DNA of 64,000 bases from Clostridium beijerinckii (GTDB lineage: Bacteria > Bacillota > Clostridia > Clostridiales > Clostridiaceae). This document shows, in pieces, positions 36,770 to 45,080 of the stretch. The translations under genes and the position numbers were made by a program. Under the pieces are notes generated by a model. It was not told where the DNA came from and did not search any database. It saw only the letters and a program-made list of their open reading frames with translations. Every line of letters begins with the position of its first letter. Position 1 is the first letter of the stretch. The DNA is taken from NCBI GenBank assembly GCA_003129525.1, contig CP029329.1, forward strand, positions 3,084,501 to 3,148,500, read 5' to 3'.

Positions 36770-38542
36770 ATGAATTATTCTTTATTAAAAAAAGTTTCTT
36801 ATAGATTTAATGTCTTAGTTATTGAATTTAATGAAAATATGATTCAGGAAAATGAGCATAGTTATAAAGAATATTATAACTTTGCTTTTAAAATAAATGA
36901 TAAATTAATTGTATTTCCACTTGATGTAATTATAAAAGAAATTTCCTATGCAGATACCTTGTCTTTTACTTTTTCAGATGAATATTCACAATACTTATCT
37001 GATAATAATGAAGTCTCTATTGGTTACGCTACTCTTCATGAAATTTATTATGTTCAAAGTAATAGTGGATATATTCATCCTTTATGCAATGCACCAAAAC
37101 TTGGACAGCCAGCTACAGAATTGAGCATACTTAATGGAACTGCTGAAGTTATGGATTATAAAACACTAAAATTTATTTATAATGGCGATAATGCCTTTTT
37201 TACTGTATCTAAAGATGATTTCTATATAGAAATTAATAATATTAAAAGTTCCCCGTTAGCGTTAGTTGGATTTAATAAAAATGGATTTGTACTAAGTTTT
37301 CCTGATAATACCTTTAATAATTATAATGGTGAAGGATATTTAAAAGTTAATGATGTAACTTCAACAAAAGATATATATGGTTATAACCTTAAAGAAAGCG
37401 AATCATTAAGCCTTGGGACTTATATATCATCACTAAGCGTAGTCAATTCAACGATTAATGCTACTTTTCTTAAAGTTGTTTTTAGTCTTTCTTTAAAATA
37501 TCTGTTTGTTGAGGATTTTACTATAGAATATAATGGCATAACTGAGAAGTTTGATTTAATTTTTTTAAGTGATGATGGCAATACAATGTATCTTACTCTC
37601 TATAAACCTAATGCCTTACTTGAAGATATAAATTTATATACAAATGTAAATTATTATGAAGTTAGAACTCTAAATTACTTAGGAAATAAAGTTTATATTC
37701 CTAATAGTAAAATAACTGTTCCATTTTTAGTAAATTCAATTATATGGAATACATTGAGTGATTCCTTAAACAGCGATTCCTTAAAATCAAGTATTTTATC
37801 TATAACTTTTAATTTTAAACCTGATCCTAGTACAATTATCACAAATTCTAAATTCAATGAAACCGATAGTCCATGGGATGGTAATAATTTAGAAATTCCT
37901 ATAGGATCACTAAAATTTACTGAAGAATCTAATTATGATGAAATAAGTATAGAAAATAACACTTCATTTGGCACACTAAGAATCTATTCTCTAAAAGATC
38001 AAAATTTTATAACTAGTACAACCTCAAATACTAAACCTTGTATATTAACTTTAAGTGGTAATGTTTTATCATTTTCATTTAATATTGATGAAGGAGTACC
38101 AGCAAAGCCTTTATCTATAGAATTATTTGAATATTACCCTACACAAAATATAAAAGATTTAAGAGGTAAAGAAATTTTAACTTCTCATATAGTAAAGGGA
38201 TATTTATATTACACTCATAATAATGAAATTACAATTTTTTATCCTCCTTTAGATGAGGCAGGTGAAAATCCATTTACAGGCCAAACTTTAGATAATAATA
38301 TAACGTTATATCTTGCTGACAATCATAATATGAGAACTTATGGTTCTAGTGACTCTTCCTTGGTTACAACAATAAATGGGAATATGACAATTATAAGCGA
38401 ATTAAGTGATGAATTAATTGATTATACTTATATAGAACTTCAAATGTTTAATATTAAGGGAGATTTATATATTCCTTCAATTATTTATAATAATCTTAGG
38501 ACAAATAACGTAAACGTTAATGGTAATATTTATATCTATTAA
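36770..38542 (+). CDS. Ig-like beta-sandwich protein related to the 1160-aa protein (590 aa)
   Basis: I chose the ATG at 36770 because GGAGGTGATTTA directly precedes it; an in-frame ATG at 36731 has no such site. No signal peptide or membrane segment is present. The protein is a chain of beta-strand modules rich in Asn, Tyr and Ser. Residues ~100-215 align by eye with part of the 1160-aa protein: SNSGYIHPLC with NTSGNIYPLC, then an LKFIYNGD/LKFTYTDG strand, a PDNTFNN/DQNTFTS strand and TKDIYGYN/IQDIFGKG. The two are therefore members of one family. A spore-surface role is inferred from the missing signal peptide and the neighbours. A 6-bp hairpin (36663-36680) lies upstream. Confidence 0.6.
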   Translation: MNYSLLKKVSYRFNVLVIEFNENMIQENEHSYKEYYNFAFKINDKLIVFPLDVIIKEISYADTLSFTFSDEYSQYLSDNNEVSIGYATLHEIYYVQSNSGYIHPLCNAPKLGQPATELSILNGTAEVMDYKTLKFIYNGDNAFFTVSKDDFYIEINNIKSSPLALVGFNKNGFVLSFPDNTFNNYNGEGYLKVNDVTSTKDIYGYNLKESESLSLGTYISSLSVVNSTINATFLKVVFSLSLKYLFVEDFTIEYNGITEKFDLIFLSDDGNTMYLTLYKPNALLEDINLYTNVNYYEVRTLNYLGNKVYIPNSKITVPFLVNSIIWNTLSDSLNSDSLKSSILSITFNFKPDPSTIITNSKFNETDSPWDGNNLEIPIGSLKFTEESNYDEISIENNTSFGTLRIYSLKDQNFITSTTSNTKPCILTLSGNVLSFSFNIDEGVPAKPLSIELFEYYPTQNIKDLRGKEILTSHIVKGYLYYTHNNEITIFYPPLDEAGENPFTGQTLDNNITLYLADNHNMRTYGSSDSSLVTTINGNMTIISELSDELIDYTYIELQMFNIKGDLYIPSIIYNNLRTNNVNVNGNIYIY

Positions 38543-38582
38543 TAAATGTCTTAAGACACAAATAAAATTTTGTTTGAAAATA

Positions 38583-38626
38583 AAAATAACAATTAATTAC
38601 GATGAAACTTAATTAATTGTTATTTT
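38583..38626. terminator. Bidirectional terminator with perfect 17-bp arms
   Basis: AAAATAACAATTAATTA (38583-38599) is exactly complementary to TAATTAATTGTTATTTT (38610-38626). It lies between the convergent 590-aa gene and the small-protein operon and should stop transcripts from both. Confidence 0.9.
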
Positions 38627-38642
38627 GAATGTTTTTAAGTTT

Positions 38643-39194
38643 TTATAATATCTCTTCAATATTAACGTAAATAAAATATTTTCCATTAGGTGCCTTTTTA
38701 TTATCTTTATCAAAAATATTAATTTTCAAATTTATATTTTCATCGATACTATAATTTTGCTTTTCAGTACTAATATAGCTTTGATCACTAACTCCATTAC
38801 AAATAATTTGATCATGAACTTCTATTTTAAAATTGGTATCATTTAAGCTTTCTAAATTAAAAGTATAATTTCCACTTTTAGTTGTAGGAACTTCATAAAC
38901 AAATAATCCTTTATTTTCCTTATATTCTTTACATAAATGCACTTTGATGTAATTTGAATTAATATTTTCTCCCTTTATACATAAACCTACTTCATCATAT
39001 ATAGTGAAATTTTTTTTAGGAATAATCTTATATATTGAATCCATCTCATCCAGACTTTGTATTGTAAAATCTTCATAGTTTCTACAATTTAGAAAGCACT
39101 TAAGAAGTGAAGAGGATAGTAACTTTATAGCTGGAGTAATTTCTATTATTATATAATTTATTTCTATTTCTATAAGCTTAATAACATATTTCAT
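38643..39194 (-). CDS. Small beta-sandwich protein, last gene of the 38.6-41.3 kb operon (183 aa)
   Basis: A 183-residue protein without signal peptide. Its architecture mirrors the two upstream proteins: an N-terminal hydrophobic strand stretch (YVIKLIEIEINYIIIEITPAI), a middle segment, then VYEVPTTKSGNYTFNLESLND (compare MPEQVGGYKLKLLSIND) and a C-terminal GKYFIYVNIEE strand (compare GNYQIEFSANK). Unlike them it has four Cys. AGGAGAG precedes the ATG. A terminator hairpin lies between it and the gene before, so its expression may depend on read-through. Family unknown. Confidence 0.6.
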   Translation of the reverse strand: MKYVIKLIEIEINYIIIEITPAIKLLSSSLLKCFLNCRNYEDFTIQSLDEMDSIYKIIPKKNFTIYDEVGLCIKGENINSNYIKVHLCKEYKENKGLFVYEVPTTKSGNYTFNLESLNDTNFKIEVHDQIICNGVSDQSYISTEKQNYSIDENINLKINIFDKDNKKAPNGKYFIYVNIEEIL

Positions 39195-39207
39195 TTTCTA
39201 TCTCTCC

Positions 39208-39237
39208 TAAAAAAGCCTAGGCTTTATACCTAGGCTT
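39208..39237 (-). terminator. Intra-operon terminator or attenuator
   Basis: AAGCCTAGG (39213-39221) and CCTAGGCTT (39229-39237) form a perfect stem followed on the minus strand by TTTTTT. It lies between two related genes of the operon and would limit read-through into the last one. Confidence 0.85.
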
Positions 39238-39270
39238 AAATTTCTATTAAGAATTTATACTACGGTTTAT

Positions 39271-39867
39271 TTAGCTAGATTGTTTATTAGCACTAAATTC
39301 TATTTGGTAATTGCCATTAGCTGTGACATCAGTTAATACATTAGTTACTAAGCATATTTGACCAGCAAATCTTGTAAGATAACTTTTATTTATGGTTATC
39401 GTACTATCATTACCAGGTGTCGAACATAAGTCAAATTTTTCTGATTCTATATTATTAAGATATATATCATTTATACTTAATAACTTTAATTTATAGCCAC
39501 CAACTTGTTCTGGCATTTCATATTTAGTAGTTGCAGAACTTTGAAGTTTAAACTGTTCTTTAAAATCCAATGAAATTCTATCAGATATCTCCCCATTAGT
39601 ATCTATTATTTGTATTAATAATAAATCATCTTGAGAAAAATCAGTATATTTTCCATCATTTGTTATAGACACAATGGTAGCATTGGTTGTTGTAGCATCG
39701 CTTTTTATTTCATAATCAGCATCATTAAAGTTAAGATTATCTTCATAGTATTTTCTAACCTTAACAATTTCTTTTGTTAAAATATCAGGACTTGTTCTAT
39801 TCTTAACGTTAATTTTAATACCTAATAAATTTACATCTATAAGAATTAATTCTAAAGAATTAATCAT
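39271..39867 (-). CDS. Small beta-sandwich protein (198 aa), paralog of the 39894-40469 product
   Basis: No signal peptide. Three landmarks are shared with the neighbouring 191-residue protein: DLLLIQ, M-P-x-Q-x-G-x-Y-K-(L/M) followed by L-x-(S/T)-(I/V)-N-D, and KSYLT near the C-terminus followed by G-N/T-Y-Q-(I/V)-x-FSA. This shows they arose by duplication. AAGGATGA precedes the ATG, and the gap to the upstream gene is 26 bases. The composition (Asn, Ser, Thr, Asp) and beta-rich pattern suit a structural subunit. Unrecognised family. Confidence 0.62.
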   Translation of the reverse strand: MINSLELILIDVNLLGIKINVKNRTSPDILTKEIVKVRKYYEDNLNFNDADYEIKSDATTTNATIVSITNDGKYTDFSQDDLLLIQIIDTNGEISDRISLDFKEQFKLQSSATTKYEMPEQVGGYKLKLLSINDIYLNNIESEKFDLCSTPGNDSTITINKSYLTRFAGQICLVTNVLTDVTANGNYQIEFSANKQSS

Positions 39868-39893
39868 AAAATCATCCTTTATAAGAGTTGTTA

Positions 39894-40469
39894 TTATTGT
39901 TGATCAGCACTAAATACAACTTGGTAAGTTCCGGTCACAGAAGCTCCAAAATCAACAGCTACAGTAGCTACTTGACCTATTACTGGAGTTAAATAAGATT
40001 TATAAACAGGTACTAATATAGTTGCTAATTTTGGATCTATTAATGTGAATGCAGGTGAAGTATCACCAGCTGTCTCATCATTTACAGTTAATAAATCCAT
40101 TTTATATTCTCCTGCTTGACTAGGCATTTGAGAATAGTATTGGTAGGTTTGAGTTGCACTTAAAACTTCAGATAAATCTACTGAAACTCTATTTGATACT
40201 TGACTTTCATCTGATTCTGTTACTTGTATTAGTAATAAATCTGTCGCTAAAAAGCTTGCTGGCGAAGCAGAAGAACCACCTTTTATAGTTGCTGATGAAG
40301 GTCCAGTAGTTGAAAGATAATAAGTCGCAGCTGCAAAACTAGTGCCATCTAATTTCAGTACTTTTACTTCAGTGTCTGTTAAATCAGAAGTAAGGGTTCT
40401 ACCTGCAAGGTTAATAACAATTCCATCATCTTTATTTACTGTTTCCAATGTTAATATCATATTAGCCAT
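39894..40469 (-). CDS. Small beta-sandwich protein (191 aa), Thr/Ser-rich paralog
   Basis: I chose the ATG at 40469 (MANMILTLETVN), with AGGAG upstream; an in-frame ATG at 40478 overlaps that site. The protein has no signal peptide and no Cys, many Thr, Ser and Ala, and only few Lys. It shares DLLLIQ, SQMPSQAGEYKMDLLTVND and KSYLTPVIGQ with the following gene's product. The composition resembles self-assembling surface or appendage subunits. An inverted repeat at 40492-40518 lies just upstream. Confidence 0.62.
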   Translation of the reverse strand: MANMILTLETVNKDDGIVINLAGRTLTSDLTDTEVKVLKLDGTSFAAATYYLSTTGPSSATIKGGSSASPASFLATDLLLIQVTESDESQVSNRVSVDLSEVLSATQTYQYYSQMPSQAGEYKMDLLTVNDETAGDTSPAFTLIDPKLATILVPVYKSYLTPVIGQVATVAVDFGASVTGTYQVVFSADQQ

Positions 40470-40491
40470 AAAAATCATCTCCTAAAATTTT

Positions 40492-40518
40492 TTAAAACTA
40501 TAAAAAATATAGTTTTAA
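40492..40518. repeat. Intergenic inverted repeat in the small-protein operon
   Basis: TTAAAACTATA and TATAGTTTTAA form a perfect 11-bp stem with a 5-base loop between two genes on the minus strand. It lacks a good T-run, so it may stabilise or process the transcript rather than end it. Confidence 0.6.
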
Positions 40519-40532
40519 GTATTTATCATTTG

Positions 40533-41339
40533 TCATTGGCTTATATCAATATTAATTGGATTTCCTAAATTAACTTTTTCATTATCAATTTGAATATAAA
40601 CACTAATTTTATATTTTCCAACTTTATTTAATAAAAAACCTACGCTACCCTCTCCATTATTAATGGTAATTATATAGGCTTTATCTTGCTTAATTACATA
40701 ATTTGTTCCACTAACTACACTATTTTTAAAGTTATCCATATCTTCATCTTGTCCTGATATATAAATCATAGAACCTACCGTTCCTGAAGCTATTTTACTA
40801 CCTGGATTCAGCCAAACATTAGTATCTTTTGCTGAATCATTAACACTTAAATTATTTATCTTTCCATCTAGCTTCATAAAACACTTAGATTCTATGTAAA
40901 AATTACAGCCTGAAAAATCGCCTATTATTCCTACATTTTTATCTTCAAAGTCTTCTATATTAATAAATATATTTAAGTCTTCTATTGTTTTAACCTCTGT
41001 AGTAACAATATTACAAGGAGAAGTTATGACTATTCCTGTTATTCTATTAAAATCACCCAAGGGATTTAGTATTATCGGATTAGATGAATGCACATTAATT
41101 TTATTATCATTATTTAATGAAAATTCTTCACCACTTTCTAAAATACATGAGGATGTTATTTGTACTTGTGAATCTTTAAAGTCTCCTGTAAGCTTTACCC
41201 TATTGCCATCAAAATTAGTAGCTACAGGATTTAAATTCAAAAAATTTATAGTACTTCCTTCTAATATAATCTCAGTTGGTATTGATGTTAATACTTTCAC
41301 ATTATTAAATTTAGAATTATTAAAATACATTTTTCTCAT
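40533..41339 (-). CDS. Beta-strand-rich protein, first gene of the small-protein operon (268 aa)
   Basis: No signal peptide. The body is a series of strand-like repeats with N, I, G and D at turns (GDFKDSQVQITSSCILESGE, GDFNRITGIVITSPCNIV, GDFSGCNFYIESKCFMKL). This suggests a beta-solenoid or repeated sandwich; each unit opens with GDF and contains a Cys. The C-terminal ~60 residues (VGKYKISVYIQIDNEKVNLG) resemble the C-terminal strand pattern of the other operon members. GTGGTGAT precedes the ATG, and a SigK-like promoter is visible. Function unknown. Confidence 0.62.
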   Translation of the reverse strand: MRKMYFNNSKFNNVKVLTSIPTEIILEGSTINFLNLNPVATNFDGNRVKLTGDFKDSQVQITSSCILESGEEFSLNNDNKINVHSSNPIILNPLGDFNRITGIVITSPCNIVTTEVKTIEDLNIFINIEDFEDKNVGIIGDFSGCNFYIESKCFMKLDGKINNLSVNDSAKDTNVWLNPGSKIASGTVGSMIYISGQDEDMDNFKNSVVSGTNYVIKQDKAYIITINNGEGSVGFLLNKVGKYKISVYIQIDNEKVNLGNPINIDISQ

Positions 41340-41358
41340 ACTATTATCACCACACTAA

Positions 41359-41386
41359 TAATATATTCATTACCTTATTTAAGTGT
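41359..41386 (-). promoter_or_regulatory. Candidate SigK-type promoter of the small-protein operon
   Basis: On the minus strand AATATATTA (41359-41367) matches the SigK -10 pattern CATAnnnTA except for the first base. ACAC (41383-41386) lies upstream with the same 17-base spacing as at the 1160-aa gene. The match is weaker because the motif is AT-rich. Confidence 0.35.
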
Positions 41387-41511
41387 ACATAATTTTTTGA
41401 TTTGAATTTAAATTAAAAAAAGTTTCAATATTTATTAAAAAATATTGAAACTCTTTATTATCTTTCACTACATATGCTAAAAAATGTAGAATGCTTTCAG
41501 CAAATTAAATT

Positions 41512-42675
41512 TTAAATTAAATTATCTTCTTTTAGTAAATTAAATAGTGTTGGACTAACGTTAAATTGATTCATTAAATTTCTAACTTCATCTAAAGCCT
41601 TTTCCTTTTGGTCTTTAGATATATTAGACTTTGTTGCCCTAATCAATATATTTTTAGGGGAATGTGCTATATCTATAAATTCTAGAAGTTGAGTTTTATA
41701 TCCTACACTTTCTAATAGATTTGCACGTACTGAATCTGTCATAAGCGCAGCAATTCGTTCTTGTACTATTCCATACTTTGTTAATATAGATAATGATTCT
41801 GCTTTCATTTGATGATTGAATTCATGTTGGCAACAAGGGACAGAGAAAATCATTTTAGTATTCCACTTTATTGCATTGTATAAAGCATAATCAGTAGCAG
41901 TATCACATGCATGTAATGATATTACCATATCAACTTTATTATTGTATTTAAACCCATTTATATCTCCAAGCTCAAAATGTAAATTCTCATAATTATAACG
42001 TTTAGCTATATCATTACACTTTTTAATTACATCAGCTTTAAGATCTAATCCTATCATTTTTACATTAATTTTTTTAATTTCTACAAAGTAATAATATAAT
42101 ACAAATGTTAAATAAGACTTTCCACATCCAAAATCTAAAATAGTAAGTTCCTTAAAATCATTCTTTTTAATTTCATCATCAATAATTTCCACAAACTTAT
42201 TTATTTGCTTATACTTATCATACTTTGAATTAATTACTTTACCCTCTTTCGTAAAAATTCCCAAATCTATAAGAGGCTGAATAATCATACCTTCTTTTAA
42301 AATATAATTTTTTTCTTTATTATGCTCTTTATTAACGAGCTTTACATTATCACTTTTTTTCTTGCTTAATAAAAACTTACCTTTTTTAGATATTTTCAAT
42401 TCGAAAGTAGTGGTACTTGACCAAGCTGAAATTTGTTTATAGCTTGATGGTACATACTCTAAAACTTTTTCTTCTAAAATATCCAGATCAATATTTTCAT
42501 GAAATACCTGCTTATCAGTGTATTTTTCAATTTGATAATATTGTTTATTATTACTTTCTTTAAATATAAATGTTATTTTATTATATTCTGAATTTTTACT
42601 AATTTTATTGCTAATAACTAATTTTATAATATCTTCTTTTATTATTTCATTAATTGCTTTTTTAAAATCTTCCAT
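41512..42675 (-). CDS. Class I SAM-dependent methyltransferase (Methyltransf_32/METTL25-like)
   Basis: A 387-residue protein. The SAM-binding motif I is ILDFGCGKSYLTFVLYYYF near residue 175; the acidic loop is MIGLDLKADVI, motif IV is MVISLHACDTATD, and FSVPCCQHEFNHQ is typical of this subfamily. The N-terminal ~130 residues form an extra domain. Related proteins are described as putative RNA methyltransferases; the target here is unknown. AAGGTGTG precedes the ATG. It is followed by AT-rich DNA and then the small-protein operon's promoter. Confidence 0.85.
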   Translation of the reverse strand: MEDFKKAINEIIKEDIIKLVISNKISKNSEYNKITFIFKESNNKQYYQIEKYTDKQVFHENIDLDILEEKVLEYVPSSYKQISAWSSTTTFELKISKKGKFLLSKKKSDNVKLVNKEHNKEKNYILKEGMIIQPLIDLGIFTKEGKVINSKYDKYKQINKFVEIIDDEIKKNDFKELTILDFGCGKSYLTFVLYYYFVEIKKINVKMIGLDLKADVIKKCNDIAKRYNYENLHFELGDINGFKYNNKVDMVISLHACDTATDYALYNAIKWNTKMIFSVPCCQHEFNHQMKAESLSILTKYGIVQERIAALMTDSVRANLLESVGYKTQLLEFIDIAHSPKNILIRATKSNISKDQKEKALDEVRNLMNQFNVSPTLFNLLKEDNLI

Positions 42676-42764
42676 TTTTCAACACACCTTATTCATTTAT
42701 TTATTTAAAGATTAATTGGGCATATACAATAATACCTTATATATACCCAATTAACAAATCTAAA

Positions 42765-43448
42765 CTATTTTTTTGATTGTGCCTTAATAACTTTATTGAA
42801 TTCTATCCCTTTGTTGAGTAAATCCTTATAAATACTCCACTCTACAAACTTTCCACCCATACTTTCTAAATGATTTGTATGCATTTGGCAATCTATAAAT
42901 ATGAAATCTTCTTTATTTAGTTTTTCTGAGAGCTTTATTAATGCTATTTTAGATGCATTGCTTACTTTAGAAAACATACTCTCTCCAAAAAAGCATTTTC
43001 CTATTTTAACTCCGTATAATCCTCCAACTAATTCTTCATCAATATATGTTTCAACACTCATTGCATAACCATTATTAAAGAGATTTACATATGCATCTTT
43101 CATATCATCAGTAATCCAAGTTCCTTCATCATTAATTTCTCTCATTGATTTACAATTACTTATTACTCCTGTAAAGTCATTATTAAAGGTTACCTTGAAG
43201 TCTTCTTTTATAATAAGTTTCTTCATTGATTTAGAAATTTTCACATCTTTAGGTATTATTATAAATCTAGGTTTCGGACACCACCAAAGAATTGGTTCAC
43301 CCTCGTTATACCATGGAAATATACCATTACAATAAGCTAATATTAATCTTTCTAAAGATAAATCTCCTCCAATTGCCAAAAGTCCATCTTCTTCAGAAAA
43401 CTCTGGATTTGGAAAGACAATTTCTTTTGTCAATTTAAATATAGGCAT
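42765..43448 (-). CDS. aat: Leucyl/phenylalanyl-tRNA-protein transferase
   Basis: Adds Leu or Phe from aminoacyl-tRNA to proteins with N-terminal Lys or Arg, marking them for ClpS/ClpAP (N-degron pathway). Family signatures are FPNPEFSEEDGLLAIGGDLS, YCNGIFPWY, ILWWCPKPRFI, DEELVGGLYGVKIGKCFFGESMFS and the C-terminal FIDCQMHTNHLESMGG. The ATG at 43448 is used with AAGGAAGTG; an in-frame GTG at 43457 overlaps that site. It is 227 residues. Aat is well known in Gram-negatives and occurs in some clostridia. Confidence 0.95.
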   Translation of the reverse strand: MPIFKLTKEIVFPNPEFSEEDGLLAIGGDLSLERLILAYCNGIFPWYNEGEPILWWCPKPRFIIIPKDVKISKSMKKLIIKEDFKVTFNNDFTGVISNCKSMREINDEGTWITDDMKDAYVNLFNNGYAMSVETYIDEELVGGLYGVKIGKCFFGESMFSKVSNASKIALIKLSEKLNKEDFIFIDCQMHTNHLESMGGKFVEWSIYKDLLNKGIEFNKVIKAQSKK

Positions 43449-43510
43449 AATTTTCACTTCCTTACACTCAAACTGTACTTAATGACTATTTTAACATAAT
43501 ATGAGCAAAA

Positions 43511-43547
43511 AAAGATATATTAACACCATCAAGGTTAATATATCTTT
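43511..43547 (-). terminator. Terminator of the polysaccharide module
   Basis: AAAGATATATTAAC and GTTAATATATCTTT are perfectly complementary, followed on the minus strand by TTT before TGCTCAT. It lies after the glycosyltransferase gene and before aat. Confidence 0.85.
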
Positions 43548-43670
43548 CGTAAGTTTTATGTTTAAAGCGAAGCACTGTAAGATATCCACAAAACCTCATA
43601 TGGGCCGTTAGTACTCAATTTTATAATTTAGACTTTTTCATTTATATTTTTCATACTTCCAATATTACTG

Positions 43671-45080
43671 CTATTCATTGAAACTCTCTCTTTTTATTTC
43701 CCCCCAACTATTTCTAAGTTTTTTAAATCTTATAATTGCTTCTATTTTAAAGAGTGTTGTCATTTGTCTGTATCCAAAATTTTCTATAATACCATACCAT
43801 GAAAGTTTTAGCAACTGTTTTATTGATGGATATTTACCAAAAGTATATTGTTCTAGCAAAATTGCACCTAAAGATAATATTACACCATAAAATATAGATG
43901 CAACTGAAAACAATATAAAATACGAAGTATTGAGTAACCCCAAAACATAAGATAATGGAATAAGAATATAACCTAAAGCTTCAATTACCGGACCTATCAT
44001 TTCAAAAATCCAGAAATAAGGAACTCCCAACATTCCTATTATCCCAGCCTTAGGATTTAATAGTAATTCTTTATGTCGAAATAAGCTATCCATTAAACCA
44101 ATTTGCCATCTTCTCCTTTGCCCTCTTAAATCCTTTATATTTTCAGGTACCTGTGTCCAGCAAACAGGATCAGGTACAAATTTCACTTTATATTGTGAAT
44201 TATTTTGTCTTAAATACTTGTGAATTTTAATTATTAATTCCATATCTTCTCCAATAGTATTACAACTATATCCACTTACTTGCACGACTACATCTTTCTT
44301 AAATGCTCCAAAGGCACCAGAAATAATTAATAAACACCCTATTGCATCCCAACCCATTCTTCCTGTAAGAAATGCCCTTAAATATTCAACAATCTGAAAC
44401 ATTGCTAAACTATTACTTGGCAGTCCAATGGATTCTAATTTTCCATCCTTAACCTTACTACCATTAATGATTCTAACAATTCCACCAACAGCTAGTGTTA
44501 GTTTATCTTCAATGAATGGCATTATTACTCTAACTAATGAATCACTTTCAAGTATTGAATCAGCATCTATAGATATAAATATTGGGTATTTCGATACGTT
44601 TATTCCTACATTAAGAGCATCTGCCTTTCCACCATTTTCTTTATCTATTAAAGTAAGCTTTGGAATATTTATATTTTTGTATATACCTCTAACTTTTTTT
44701 GTTTTTATTAAATATCTTATTGGTTGATTTACTTCTTTTAAATTGTAAGCTTCAATTACCTTTTTTAAAGTGTTGTCTTTTGATCCATCATTAATAACTA
44801 TAACTTCATGGGATGGGTAATGCAAAGATAATAGAGATTTTATGTTGTCTACTATGGTACTTTCCTCATTGTAAGCAGGTACAAGCATTGAAATGGGTAT
44901 CATGTTTGTAGAAACCGTATATTTTTTATAATCAGAATAATGCATTTTATTAACATAATCATATAAACCAAAGGCAGCTAAAATCAACTGCATAAAATAT
45001 ATAAAATTAACAATTAATATATAATAAAGTATACTATTATCAAAAGCTATAAATATTTGTTTGACAAACATTATATTCAT
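43671..45080 (-). CDS. Membrane-bound processive family-2 glycosyltransferase
   Basis: A protein of about 469 residues. An N-terminal membrane segment is followed by a GT2 domain with VPAYNEESTI, VINDGS, the metal-binding IDADS, GEDMEL and the processivity motif QRRRW. Three or four C-terminal membrane segments complete it. This is the PgaC/cellulose-synthase-like layout, which polymerises and exports a sugar chain. I chose the ATG at 45080 (AAGGAG 9 bases before); it overlaps the upstream gene's stop as ATGA, so translation is coupled. With the HEAT-repeat and hydrolase genes it forms an exopolysaccharide module. The sugar is unknown. Confidence 0.9.
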   Translation of the reverse strand: MNIMFVKQIFIAFDNSILYYILIVNFIYFMQLILAAFGLYDYVNKMHYSDYKKYTVSTNMIPISMLVPAYNEESTIVDNIKSLLSLHYPSHEVIVINDGSKDNTLKKVIEAYNLKEVNQPIRYLIKTKKVRGIYKNINIPKLTLIDKENGGKADALNVGINVSKYPIFISIDADSILESDSLVRVIMPFIEDKLTLAVGGIVRIINGSKVKDGKLESIGLPSNSLAMFQIVEYLRAFLTGRMGWDAIGCLLIISGAFGAFKKDVVVQVSGYSCNTIGEDMELIIKIHKYLRQNNSQYKVKFVPDPVCWTQVPENIKDLRGQRRRWQIGLMDSLFRHKELLLNPKAGIIGMLGVPYFWIFEMIGPVIEALGYILIPLSYVLGLLNTSYFILFSVASIFYGVILSLGAILLEQYTFGKYPSIKQLLKLSWYGIIENFGYRQMTTLFKIEAIIRFKKLRNSWGEIKRESFNE

